Shown here: positions 7,096 to 13,692 of the stretch, one piece after another
How positions within the stretch are numbered: the first letter of the stretch is position 1
Layout of the letters: each line of letters begins with the position of its first letter
Assembly: GCA_937919155.1 (NCBI GenBank)
Contig: CALFPM010000138.1
Coordinates: forward strand, 1 to 14,510
Reading direction: 5' to 3'
From: an uncultured Clostridia bacterium
Lineage (GTDB): Bacteria; Bacillota; Clostridia; Oscillospirales; Acutalibacteraceae
Length of the DNA: 14,510 nt
Notes under the pieces: model-generated
Told to the model about the DNA's origin: nothing
What the model saw: only the letters and a program-made list of their open reading frames with translations
The model's database searches: none
Program-made: the position numbers and the translations under genes

Positions 7096-7248
7096 TTATT
7101 CTGATTGACATTTTACCACATAATTATTGCTTTTTTTCATTTTTTTCAAAATTTTTTTATTTTCCCTGCGAAAAATTACGCCGTACCCTTGTTTTATGAG
7201 ATGTAAACACCGACAACTCCCGGGCAAGATGGCATTGCCCATTTTCAT
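7096..7248 (-). CDS. Candidate 50-residue small protein or leader peptide
   Basis: On the minus strand, AAAGGAG lies 8 bases before an ATG (complement of 7246-7248) that opens 50 codons and a TAA. The peptide starts MKMGNAILPGSCRCLHLIKQ, continues through GYGVIFRRE and ends in a very basic, lysine-rich tail (KKILKKMKKS) and KCQSE. It has three cysteines (two as CRC at residues 12-14) and no signal peptide. It stops 18 bases before the glycerophosphotransferase ATG, in the same direction, so the two could share a transcript. I do not recognise it. Against it: the second half is A-rich and could be open by chance, and no clear promoter is visible upstream. For it: the ribosome binding site is as good as any in the window. 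Confidence 0.35.
   Translation of the reverse strand: MKMGNAILPGSCRCLHLIKQGYGVIFRRENKKILKKMKKSNNYVVKCQSE
7110..7118 (-). promoter_or_regulatory. Possible extended -10 for the glycerophosphotransferase gene
   Basis: The minus strand reads TGGTAAAAT, matching the extended -10 form TGnTATAAT with one change in the hexamer. It is 32 bases before the ATG. The -35 region is only A-rich. It falls inside the candidate small ORF, so the two readings compete. Confidence 0.3.
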
Positions 7249-7330
7249 AATAATATCTCCTTTAAAAATACTTATTCCTCTTTTTATTTTTTTACCTCTC
7301 TCCTACATTTTTTGTTTTTTTCGTTTTTTA

Positions 7331-7359
7331 TTGACACCTGTGATAAAAAATAGTATTCT
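7331..7359 (+). promoter_or_regulatory. Sigma-A type promoter of the phosphatase-superfamily gene
   Basis: TTGACA at 7331-7336, a 17-base spacer, and TATTCT at 7354-7359. The -35 is perfect and the -10 matches four of six. Transcription would start near 7366, leaving a short leader with CGGAGG at 7373-7378 before the ATG at 7384. Confidence 0.8.
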
Positions 7360-7383
7360 AAAATAAAAACCGCGGAGGTAATT

Positions 7384-8193
7384 ATGTCCGATTTATACAG
7401 CTCAATCTGCATTTCAAGCGTGAAAGCAACTGCGCTCCGTCTTGCAGGCATTGAAATTCCCGAAAATATTGAAAATCCCAACCCCGTTGTGACCGCTCTT
7501 GCGGAGAAAAAGCTCAGCGGCACTCCCGTTGACAGGGTTGTTATCTATAATCCCGATGCAGTTGCCCTCTGGATTTATCAGAAATACACGGAAATGTTCA
7601 CAAAAGCGGCTCTTTGCTCCGACCTTGCATTGCCCATGGATTCCGTAATGCCCAGCGTTACACCCGTCTGCTTTGCATCCATGTATTCGGGAGTGATGCC
7701 CGAAATCCACGGCATCAGAAAATATGAAAAACCCGTGCTTACTGTGAACACCATTTTTGACAGTTACATCAAAGCGGGCAAAAAGGCGGCAATTGTTTCC
7801 ACCGCCAAGGACAGCATTTCAATGATTTTCCTTGAGCGCGAAATGGATTATTTCATTTATGACACTCCCGAGGAGGTCAACGCAAAGGCACTTGAACTGA
7901 TTGATGAGGACGGCTACGACCTTATTGTTATCTATAACGGCAACTATGACGGCACGATGCACAAGCACGGTCCCGAGGATGAGCTTTCGCTGAATGCGCT
8001 GAAAATGAACATTGATTTTTATGCCGAACTTGTTGAGAAAATCCATACACAGTGGAAAAAACACAAGGTTTTCTACGGTTTCTGCCCTGACCACGGATGC
8101 CACGAAATTGACGGCGAATGCGGCTCCCACGGCCTTGATATGCAGGAGGATATGAACGTTATCCACTTTTACGGAATTAAAGAAGCGGAATAA
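7384..8193 (+). CDS. Alkaline phosphatase superfamily protein (phosphodiesterase/pyrophosphatase-like)
   Basis: A 269-residue cytosolic protein with the order of motifs typical of nucleotide pyrophosphatase/phosphodiesterase relatives: RVVIYNPDAVALW (candidate metal ligand D58), SVTPVCFASMYSGVMPEIHG (residues 91-110, with T93 as candidate nucleophile), YNGNYDGTMHKHGPE (D189, H193), CPDHGCHEIDGECGSHG (D236, H237, H249). The family uses two zinc ions and a Thr or Ser nucleophile to hydrolyse phosphate esters. It is shorter than typical secreted members (about 400 residues) and has no signal peptide, so an intracellular substrate is likely but unknown. The first Asp is in NPD instead of the common DG, so that ligand is the least certain. 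CGGAGG precedes the ATG. It is a single-gene transcript, with its own promoter and a strong terminator. Confidence 0.8.
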   Translation: MSDLYSSICISSVKATALRLAGIEIPENIENPNPVVTALAEKKLSGTPVDRVVIYNPDAVALWIYQKYTEMFTKAALCSDLALPMDSVMPSVTPVCFASMYSGVMPEIHGIRKYEKPVLTVNTIFDSYIKAGKKAAIVSTAKDSISMIFLEREMDYFIYDTPEEVNAKALELIDEDGYDLIVIYNGNYDGTMHKHGPEDELSLNALKMNIDFYAELVEKIHTQWKKHKVFYGFCPDHGCHEIDGECGSHGLDMQEDMNVIHFYGIKEAE

Positions 8194-8210
8194 ATTAAAT
8201 TTACATTTAT

Positions 8211-8237
8211 CGGACACCTTCGGGTGTCCGTTTTTTT
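8211..8237 (+). terminator. Rho-independent terminator after the phosphatase gene
   Basis: CGGACACC (8211-8218), TTCG tetraloop, GGTGTCCG (8223-8230) and seven T. It is a textbook intrinsic terminator 17 bases after the stop codon. Confidence 0.95.
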
Positions 8238-8382
8238 GCACAAAAATCGGCTTTACAAATTGTGCGAATCACAGAAATTTTGAAAAATTGAAAATTTTTG
8301 CGTAACATTTCCGTTTTTTCGTCATTTATATATAGAAATTGAAATTGCAAAAAGACGGTGAGTCCAATGGGTTAATTAAAAA

Positions 8383-8434
8383 GGTTACAAATTGTATCAA
8401 ATTATGACAAAACTGTAATTTGACTTATGTAACC
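8383..8434 (+). promoter_or_regulatory. Structured leader upstream of the M23 peptidase gene
   Basis: GGTTACA at 8383-8389 pairs with TGTAACC at 8428-8434. Inside, CAAATT (at 8388-8393 or again at 8398-8403) can pair with AATTTG at 8417-8422. The result is a long AT-rich hairpin ending 17 bases before the ribosome binding site. The repeated CAAATT arm allows two alternative folds. It matches no riboswitch I know. TATATA at 8327-8332 is a possible -10 upstream, and TTGACT (8420-8425) inside the hairpin could be a -35 at 17 bases from TTAAGA, so the true promoter is unclear. Confidence 0.4.
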
Positions 8435-8466
8435 AAGGAATGTTAAGATAAAGGAGGAAGAAAGAT

Positions 8467-10284
8467 TTGACAAAAAAGATTTTCACGGCATTGACGGCAC
8501 TGATTCTTTGCTTTGCCGTCATTTTCAGCAGCACGGTAATCCCTGCATCGGCATATGTTCAGCCGGATGCATCTGTTGAAAGCATTTCAATTCATGAACA
8601 AAGCGGAGTGCTTGAGGGAGAAGTTTTACAACTTTATGCAAACATTGAATCAAGCAGCACACTTTTTGACAGCGTTGAATGGAGTTCAAGCAATCCGCAG
8701 GCAATTTCCTGCACAAAAGACGGAAAAATAGAGGGTCTTGTTGCAGGAAAACGTGCAACCATAACCTGCAAAGCAAAATACGGCTCGGCAAAAGACAGTA
8801 TAACGGTTTATTGCGCTAAAAAATTACCTCAAGAAGTTAAAAGCGGTTTTAAAAAACCTATTGCATTGATCTATTCAAGCCCGGATTCTTTAATTTTCAA
8901 GGATGTTTGTATTGATTTTTCTTCATTAAGAGGACCATTTTCACAATTTTTCTTGATATTTGCCAAACTTGGATTCAAAATTTTACCGAATGCACTTAGG
9001 GTTACATTCAATCAAGTAACCGTCTGCGGAAAAAGCGGCAGTTATGCTTACATAAGATACGGAGAAAATAATTTGCTTGACGGATTTGTTAAAAATTCGA
9101 GCTTAAAAAACACAGGCAATGTATTTTTAACCCTTTCCGCTACGGATATGGATGTATGGGCAAACGGAATTGCATACGACCACCGTAAGCTGACCACAAA
9201 ATACAACGGCGATGTTGAATGGATATATGATGAGAAAAGCGACTACTTTACATTTGATAAAAAAACAGGTCAGGTTACGGGATTAATACCCGGCAAAAAC
9301 ATTACAATAACCGCAAAGGCAGACGGAGAAACCGCCACCTGCACAATGCACCTGCTGTATAAATGGGAACAAGCATGGACGGGAAAAACCAATAGAAAAA
9401 CCAACTTATATTACGCTGTAGGCAACGGATACAGCAAAGGCTCCACCTCTCTGCCCACGGGTACAGAATTTGTTGTTGAGGGTGACTGCGGAACAAGTAA
9501 CGGATGGGCTTACGGATATTACCAAATCGGTGAAACCAAATTTTGGGGATATATACCTATTTCTCATATCTCAACCAAAGGTACCGTTTCGCAGTATAAT
9601 CTGATGACTACAACCACATTAGATAAAAATGGTAAAGAAATAGAAATCCCATGGGTTTGGCCGGTTAGAAACACTAAAGATAATGTTCCCCAAACCAAGA
9701 AAGCAAACTTTATTTCATCACCCTACGGTTGGAGAGATACAAATCCAAAAAATCATCAAGGAATTGACATTACAACAGGAAAAGCAGACGAGATAGCAGG
9801 TTATGATGTTGTTCCAGCATTTAGCGGTACTGTGGTTTTCTGTGGTGATGAATACGGATATGATTGGGGTTATTGTGTTGCTATAAGATCTGATGTAGTT
9901 GACCCCGTAAGTGGATTGCCCTATATCGCCGTATATATGCATTTAATGTACGCACCGAAAGTGTCCGAAAACCAAAAAGTTATCGCAGGTAAAACCATTC
10001 TTGGTTATGTTGGCAAAACTACCACACCAAAAAACCAAGAGAAAATGGGATATCACCTTCATTTCGAATTTAATAATCAAAACTCTTCTATCGGATTATC
10101 AGGAAATTCCCAAATACCAGGTTACGGAAGAAAAAGCTTTGATTATTTGGTAAATCCCATTTTTGTGTATATAGATAAGTACGAAAATGGTGATATAACC
10201 TATAATCCAACATCCGAAGCAGAATTGAATTACAAAAAAACATTTTGGTATGGTAATGGTGACACATATAATGAAGCCTCTTAA
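8467..10284 (+). CDS. Secreted M23 (LytM-type) peptidoglycan endopeptidase with Big_2 and SH3-like modules
   Basis: A 605-residue exported protein. Residues 1-29 are a signal peptide ending in PASA, cleaved before Y30. Two bacterial Ig-like (Big_2) repeats follow at about 35-116 and 215-298, aligned by G-K-I/V-x-GL-x-x-GK and TIT-x-KA. Each is followed by an SH3-like stretch (about 130-212 and 303-370, the latter ending FWGYIPISHIS). The M23 domain (about 395-570) has the LytM motifs HQGID (zinc ligands H430, D434), YMHL (H492) and HLHFEF (catalytic H530, zinc ligand H532). The family cuts peptide cross-bridges in peptidoglycan outside the membrane. The start is TTG with AAGGAGG 9 bases upstream; it gives the complete signal peptide. 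Base composition is AT-richer than neighbours, especially after about 9580. A lipoprotein gene follows within 22 bases. Confidence 0.92.
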   Translation: MTKKIFTALTALILCFAVIFSSTVIPASAYVQPDASVESISIHEQSGVLEGEVLQLYANIESSSTLFDSVEWSSSNPQAISCTKDGKIEGLVAGKRATITCKAKYGSAKDSITVYCAKKLPQEVKSGFKKPIALIYSSPDSLIFKDVCIDFSSLRGPFSQFFLIFAKLGFKILPNALRVTFNQVTVCGKSGSYAYIRYGENNLLDGFVKNSSLKNTGNVFLTLSATDMDVWANGIAYDHRKLTTKYNGDVEWIYDEKSDYFTFDKKTGQVTGLIPGKNITITAKADGETATCTMHLLYKWEQAWTGKTNRKTNLYYAVGNGYSKGSTSLPTGTEFVVEGDCGTSNGWAYGYYQIGETKFWGYIPISHISTKGTVSQYNLMTTTTLDKNGKEIEIPWVWPVRNTKDNVPQTKKANFISSPYGWRDTNPKNHQGIDITTGKADEIAGYDVVPAFSGTVVFCGDEYGYDWGYCVAIRSDVVDPVSGLPYIAVYMHLMYAPKVSENQKVIAGKTILGYVGKTTTPKNQEKMGYHLHFEFNNQNSSIGLSGNSQIPGYGRKSFDYLVNPIFVYIDKYENGDITYNPTSEAELNYKKTFWYGNGDTYNEAS

Positions 10285-10306
10285 ATTATGAAAGGATTTG
10301 AGAATA

Positions 10307-11041
10307 ATGAAAAGATTTATAATATTTTTATTTTTGGTCATTATGACCTGTTTCTCCGCTTGTGATTCTACTTTAGCCAACGCCCCATCCATCAAAGAAA
10401 CAAATTCAAACAAATATACAACTAATGAAACCAGCGAAAAAACTGATTTATATGAGTATACTCAGACCTCACAAGATATTGGCGGTGGTTTTATAACAAC
10501 AAGAAAATACAGAGTAAGATATTATTCTGTTCCTTATCAGTTTGTTCTTTTGGTCGGTGAAGACGAATATAATGAATGGAAAGCCCTAAATAGTGATAAA
10601 ACAACAGATGAACTAAACGAAATGAAAATTAAGCGGTTTATTCAACATTTTAATATAAGCCGTGAAGATTTTGATAAAGCAAATTTAGAATTTGCAAAAG
10701 TCTTAAAAGGTGAATTTGATATAAATCTTATGATGAGTCCGAAAGACTACGCCGACCAAGAGATTGAAGAAATTTTTAATGCTGATATAATCTACACTTT
10801 TGACGATGAAATAATTAACAATTATTATTTATCTCCCGAATATCTTTTCAGTATGCAAATTGAATACGAAGAAGCTGTTGCAAACGGCACATATCAAACT
10901 CAAACCACGGATTGGATTGATATTGAACAAATGGAATCGGAGATAATCGCAAAATACGGCGAGGCGGAGATTGTAACCGAACCTGCAATCACCGAATCAA
11001 CTCAAGCCACAATTCCCGAGGAAACGGAAATAACCGAATAA
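10307..11041 (+). CDS. Unrecognised secreted lipoprotein
   Basis: A 244-residue protein with a lipoprotein signal peptide: basic MKR, a hydrophobic run, then lipobox FSAC with C19 as the lipidated residue (Phe at -3 is unusual). A Ser/Thr/Asn-rich linker runs to about residue 55, then a compact acidic alpha/beta-looking domain with YRVRYYSVPYQFVLLVG and FNISREDFDKANLEFAKVL. The last 25 residues are Thr/Glu-rich (TEPAITESTQATIPEETEIT). No known domain is recognised. GAAAGGA at 10290-10296 is 10 bases from the ATG at 10307 but 1 base from an in-frame TTG at 10298, so ATG is chosen. It follows the M23 gene by 22 bases and likely shares its transcript, which suggests a cell-envelope role. The sequence is strongly AT-rich (16 G+C in bases 10621-10680, against 29 in 5041-5100). 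Confidence 0.8.
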   Translation: MKRFIIFLFLVIMTCFSACDSTLANAPSIKETNSNKYTTNETSEKTDLYEYTQTSQDIGGGFITTRKYRVRYYSVPYQFVLLVGEDEYNEWKALNSDKTTDELNEMKIKRFIQHFNISREDFDKANLEFAKVLKGEFDINLMMSPKDYADQEIEEIFNADIIYTFDDEIINNYYLSPEYLFSMQIEYEEAVANGTYQTQTTDWIDIEQMESEIIAKYGEAEIVTEPAITESTQATIPEETEITE

Positions 11042-11047
11042 AAAAAT

Positions 11048-11072
11048 TGAGCTGTCCGTTCTGGACAGCTCA
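11048..11072. terminator. Bidirectional terminator between convergent operons
   Basis: TGAGCTGTCC at 11048-11057 pairs with GGACAGCTCA at 11063-11072 around the loop GTTCT. Plus-strand reading continues ATTAATTTTT; minus-strand reading continues ATTTTTTT. It is 6 bases past the lipoprotein stop codon and 7 bases past the phosphoesterase stop codon on the other strand. Confidence 0.9.
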
Positions 11073-11079
11073 TTAATTT

Positions 11080-12066
11080 TTACACAAGCTCTACGCTGTG
11101 GTCATAGACGGGATACCACTTTGATGAGCCGAAGTTTCTTGCTCTGAAAAGAACTTCATCCTCATAAACTTCCATCTGGAAGCCCATGCCGCCCCAGGGC
11201 ACGCCGTAGCGGTTAACAATCATATAAGTGGGAAGGTTGATGTAATTAACGCCGTTGATTGTTTCAACGCAGGAGAAGCCGAATGCATTCTCAACAAGGG
11301 GGCCGTTGATGCCTGTGTGAACATGGCCACTGATGAAGAAAACATTTTCATATTTCTCAAGGATGGACTGCACTCTGTCGCTGCAATCTCCGAGACCGCC
11401 GTCCTCCCAGATTTTATCCTGACCGTTAACGCCCTCAACGGGAACATGGCAGACCACAAACATAGGCAAGCCTCTGTCCGCTGCCTCTGCAAGAGAATCG
11501 TCAAGGAACTGATACTGCTCTTCCGCCATATCGGGGTGGTCCCAGGTGTCCTCACCGTCATCAACAAGCACAACAAAACGGTAGCCGTTGATATCTGTTT
11601 TATAATATGCCTTTTCAATCTGCTCACCCGAGGGATTGAGGCCGTTGTAAAGGTCAACAAATCTCTGTCTTGCGCCCTCCTGAGTTGTGTCCTCAACATG
11701 GCCTACATCGTGGTTACCCATTGCAATAACCCAATTTTCGGCGCAGGGACTGTCCGCCATAATGTTGAAAAAGCTTTCCATTGAGGGGCCGTCACCGTAG
11801 TTTGTAAGGTCGCCCGAAACGATAAGCGCATCGATATCGTCCTTGGAGCGCTCAAGGTCATTGAGACCGTTTGCCCAGATCCATTCGCCGATGGGCCATT
11901 CAACATCAATATGAACATCGGAAACGATTGATGCATTCAGCAAACAATCCTCCCTCTGGGTTGCAAGCTCAAGGATATCAAAGCTCTTGAGAAGCTCGCT
12001 TGAGGGAAAAACCGTAAGCAGAAGTGAAATCACAAGTGAAATTGTCTGTTTTATAACAAGCCACAT
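11080..12066 (-). CDS. Calcineurin-like metallophosphoesterase, membrane anchored or exported
   Basis: A 328-residue protein with every metal-binding motif of the calcineurin-like family: D50-x-H52 (SDVHID), GD at 85-86 (VSGDLTNYGD), GNHD at 117-120, H207 (CHVPVEG) and GHVH at 247-250. These bind two metal ions and hydrolyse phosphomonoesters or diesters. Residues 3-20 (LVIKQTISLVISLLLTVF) are a hydrophobic signal or anchor segment with no clear AxA cleavage site, so the catalytic domain is probably outside the membrane. The substrate is unknown. GGGAAGG lies about 9 bases before the ATG. It is the third gene of an operon behind the PHP-domain gene, 16 bases after the stop of the 182-residue gene. 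Confidence 0.9.
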   Translation of the reverse strand: MWLVIKQTISLVISLLLTVFPSSELLKSFDILELATQREDCLLNASIVSDVHIDVEWPIGEWIWANGLNDLERSKDDIDALIVSGDLTNYGDGPSMESFFNIMADSPCAENWVIAMGNHDVGHVEDTTQEGARQRFVDLYNGLNPSGEQIEKAYYKTDINGYRFVVLVDDGEDTWDHPDMAEEQYQFLDDSLAEAADRGLPMFVVCHVPVEGVNGQDKIWEDGGLGDCSDRVQSILEKYENVFFISGHVHTGINGPLVENAFGFSCVETINGVNYINLPTYMIVNRYGVPWGGMGFQMEVYEDEVLFRARNFGSSKWYPVYDHSVELV

Positions 12067-12082
12067 AACTATTTACCTTCCC

Positions 12083-12631
12083 TTATTCTTTAAACTCAAA
12101 ATCTTCAATCATATCGCAGACTGCCATATCGGTCTGAACATAAACTCTTGTGCCGAGTGATTGATAGAATTCGTCATTGTCTCTATCACAGAGCATTGCA
12201 TAATTCTTGCCGATATTTTCCTCAACATCCCTGTTCTTTCTCACGGAAAGGTAATAGAATGTGTAGGATGAGCCGTCCGAAATATTTTCAAAAAGTCCCT
12301 GATGAAGCTTTGCAATCTTGGAATACATTGCGTTGATTGCCTGTGACGCAAGCATCTGATGGGGCAGATACTTATGAAGCGAGAGCTGAGCTGAAAAAAC
12401 CATAAGTGCTCTGAGAAGCCTCACTTCGTTTGTGTTCAGCCTTACTGCATCCTTGGGGCAAATAATCTCGGGAGAAAGGTCGGCAAGCTTTTCGCCCAGC
12501 TTTTCCGCCTTTTCCATATTTCCGTTGCTGCGGTAGCTGTCCATCAGCAGGGCAAGCTCTGCAAGGTCTGCACCTGCACCCTCTTTTTTTGAGGGATGGA
12601 AAATCTTGATATCATCATCGTTATGAATCAT
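12083..12631 (-). CDS. Hypothetical protein, 182 residues, unrecognised
   Basis: I do not recognise this family. The protein is soluble, with no signal peptide or membrane segment. A charged N-terminus (MIHNDDDIKIFHPSKKEG) is followed by a helical middle: DLAELALLMDSYRSNGNMEK and KAEKLGEKLADL resemble a helical-hairpin (TPR-like) pair, but only one. Two later stretches are hydrophobic helices (RLLRALMVFSAQLSLHKYLP). The C-terminus has alternating charge and aromatic residues (FEFKE). Its ATG is 2 bases after the PHP-protein stop, with GGAG about 9 bases upstream inside that gene's last codons, so translation is coupled. The middle position between a PHP protein and a phosphoesterase suggests a joint role in phosphate-ester metabolism or its regulation; this is inference only. 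Confidence 0.8.
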   Translation of the reverse strand: MIHNDDDIKIFHPSKKEGAGADLAELALLMDSYRSNGNMEKAEKLGEKLADLSPEIICPKDAVRLNTNEVRLLRALMVFSAQLSLHKYLPHQMLASQAINAMYSKIAKLHQGLFENISDGSSYTFYYLSVRKNRDVEENIGKNYAMLCDRDNDEFYQSLGTRVYVQTDMAVCDMIEDFEFKE

Positions 12632-12633
12632 TT

Positions 12634-13497
12634 TTATTTCTCCATTGCTGCTTTCTTTTTCTTCATTTTGTTCTTGTATGTCATAAGAGCCTTAAGGTCA
12701 GCATCGGGAGTCATGCAATCACCGACACTCACTTTATTTTTGGTATACATACCCTTGAATTCAGTGCCGCCCAGGGCAAGAATTCCCTTGTCTTTTGCAA
12801 ATTTTTTGAGAAATTCCTGCTGCTCAGCGGTATTTTCGGGGTGATAAACTTCAATACCGTCAAGAATTCCCTTTTCTGCAAGCTCTTCCATAAGCTCAAA
12901 ACATCCGCTCACTGCAGGATGCGCAAGCACGGCAACGCCGCCTGCCTCGTGAATTGCTTCAATAACCTCCTGAGCATCGGGATAAGTTACTTTAACAAGT
13001 ACATTTTCGGGACTTTCGGGTGAGAAAAGCTCTTCATAAAGTTCGCCGTAAATTCTGTCAGTGAGACCGCACTCAAGAAGTGCATGCATAATATGCTGCT
13101 CGAAAACCGCAGTTGCACCTGTTGCACATTTGAGCACAAGCTCAGGCGTAATGGGATATTTGCGGGCAATCTTAAGAGTCATCAGCTGACTTGCTTTCTT
13201 TCTCTGAACAATATTTCTGTGGCAAAGACCCTCAAGTCTGTCGGGGCTGTCACTGAGATAGCAGAGAATTTCTACGTTGACCCCTCTTTTGGTGTCCGTT
13301 GCTGAAATTTCAACGCCCGGAATAACATTTATTCCTCTGCGTTCGCCTATAATCTTGCCCCTGACTGTGCCTGCCTGGCAGTCGCGGTCAGTGATGGCAA
13401 TTGTTGTTATTCCTTTTTTCTGAGCAAGCACAATAAGGTCATCAATACCCATTGAACTGTCTGACAGTTTTGTGTGACAATGCAAATCTGCTGGCAT
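12634..13497 (-). CDS. PHP-domain protein with altered metal-ligand motifs
   Basis: A 287-residue protein of the PHP (polymerase and histidinol phosphatase) superfamily, closest in layout to the YciV type that acts on nucleoside bisphosphates or short RNA. The first motif is intact (DLHCHTKLSD), as are GVEIS and LAHPAVSG. Two other motifs differ from the usual form: ITDRD where ITDHD is expected, and GGTEFKG where G-S/T-D-F-H-G is expected. Both changes were confirmed on the DNA (CGC, GAA and AAG codons). The metal centre may thus hold fewer ions, or the protein may be non-catalytic. An upstream ATG at 13527 has no ribosome binding site; GAGAGG is 8 bases from the ATG at 13497, which gives the usual MPADLHCH start. 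It is the first gene of a three-gene operon with a consensus promoter. Confidence 0.85.
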   Translation of the reverse strand: MPADLHCHTKLSDSSMGIDDLIVLAQKKGITTIAITDRDCQAGTVRGKIIGERRGINVIPGVEISATDTKRGVNVEILCYLSDSPDRLEGLCHRNIVQRKKASQLMTLKIARKYPITPELVLKCATGATAVFEQHIMHALLECGLTDRIYGELYEELFSPESPENVLVKVTYPDAQEVIEAIHEAGGVAVLAHPAVSGCFELMEELAEKGILDGIEVYHPENTAEQQEFLKKFAKDKGILALGGTEFKGMYTKNKVSVGDCMTPDADLKALMTYKNKMKKKKAAMEK

Positions 13498-13544
13498 AAT
13501 TATTACCTCTCTCAAAAAATCGCACATTATCCGAATATATTATA

Positions 13545-13573
13545 ATTATACAGCATTTCAAATTTTTGTGCAA
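13545..13573 (-). promoter_or_regulatory. Sigma-A type promoter of the PHP operon
   Basis: On the minus strand, TTGCAC (complement of 13568-13573), a 17-base spacer, and a perfect TATAAT (complement of 13545-13550). It lies 47 bases before the ATG at 13497, so the operon has a short leader. Confidence 0.85.
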
Positions 13574-13654
13574 GCATTTTTTGAGTCAAGAGACCTGTTT
13601 TTGCCTTTAAAAATTTCTATTTTCCAATGCGGTATTTTAATTTGGAATTATCTG

Positions 13655-13663
13655 TGTTATAAT
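13655..13663 (+). promoter_or_regulatory. Extended -10 promoter of mnmA
   Basis: TGTTATAAT is a perfect extended -10 (TGnTATAAT), 29 bases before the mnmA ATG. The -35 position (TTTTAA at 13635-13640) is poor, which is usual for extended -10 promoters. Confidence 0.7.
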
Positions 13664-13692
13664 AAAAAAAATACTTAAAAAGGAGGGGTTTT

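Noticed and set aside
7222..7240. Hairpin GGGCAA/TTGCCC as a terminator
   Set aside because: The stem is only 6 bp and no T-run follows on either strand; it lies within the candidate small ORF.
7127..7366. 79-codon plus-strand frame rich in Phe, Leu and Ile
   Set aside because: It is the translation of T-rich spacer, has no ribosome binding site, and overlaps the promoter at 7331-7359 that serves the next gene.
8383..8434. WalR-type paired TGTWAH boxes before the M23 gene
   Set aside because: TGTAAT and TGTAAC are present but 8 bases apart, not the 5 of the WalR consensus, so a WalR site is not supported.
8238..8466. c-di-AMP (ydaO) or c-di-GMP riboswitch before a cell-wall hydrolase
   Set aside because: I looked for the conserved core segments of both classes and found none; only a simple AT-rich hairpin is visible.
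11317..11784. 155-codon open frame on the plus strand
   Set aside because: Antisense to the metallophosphoesterase gene, which has all its catalytic motifs; no ribosome binding site or recognisable domain.
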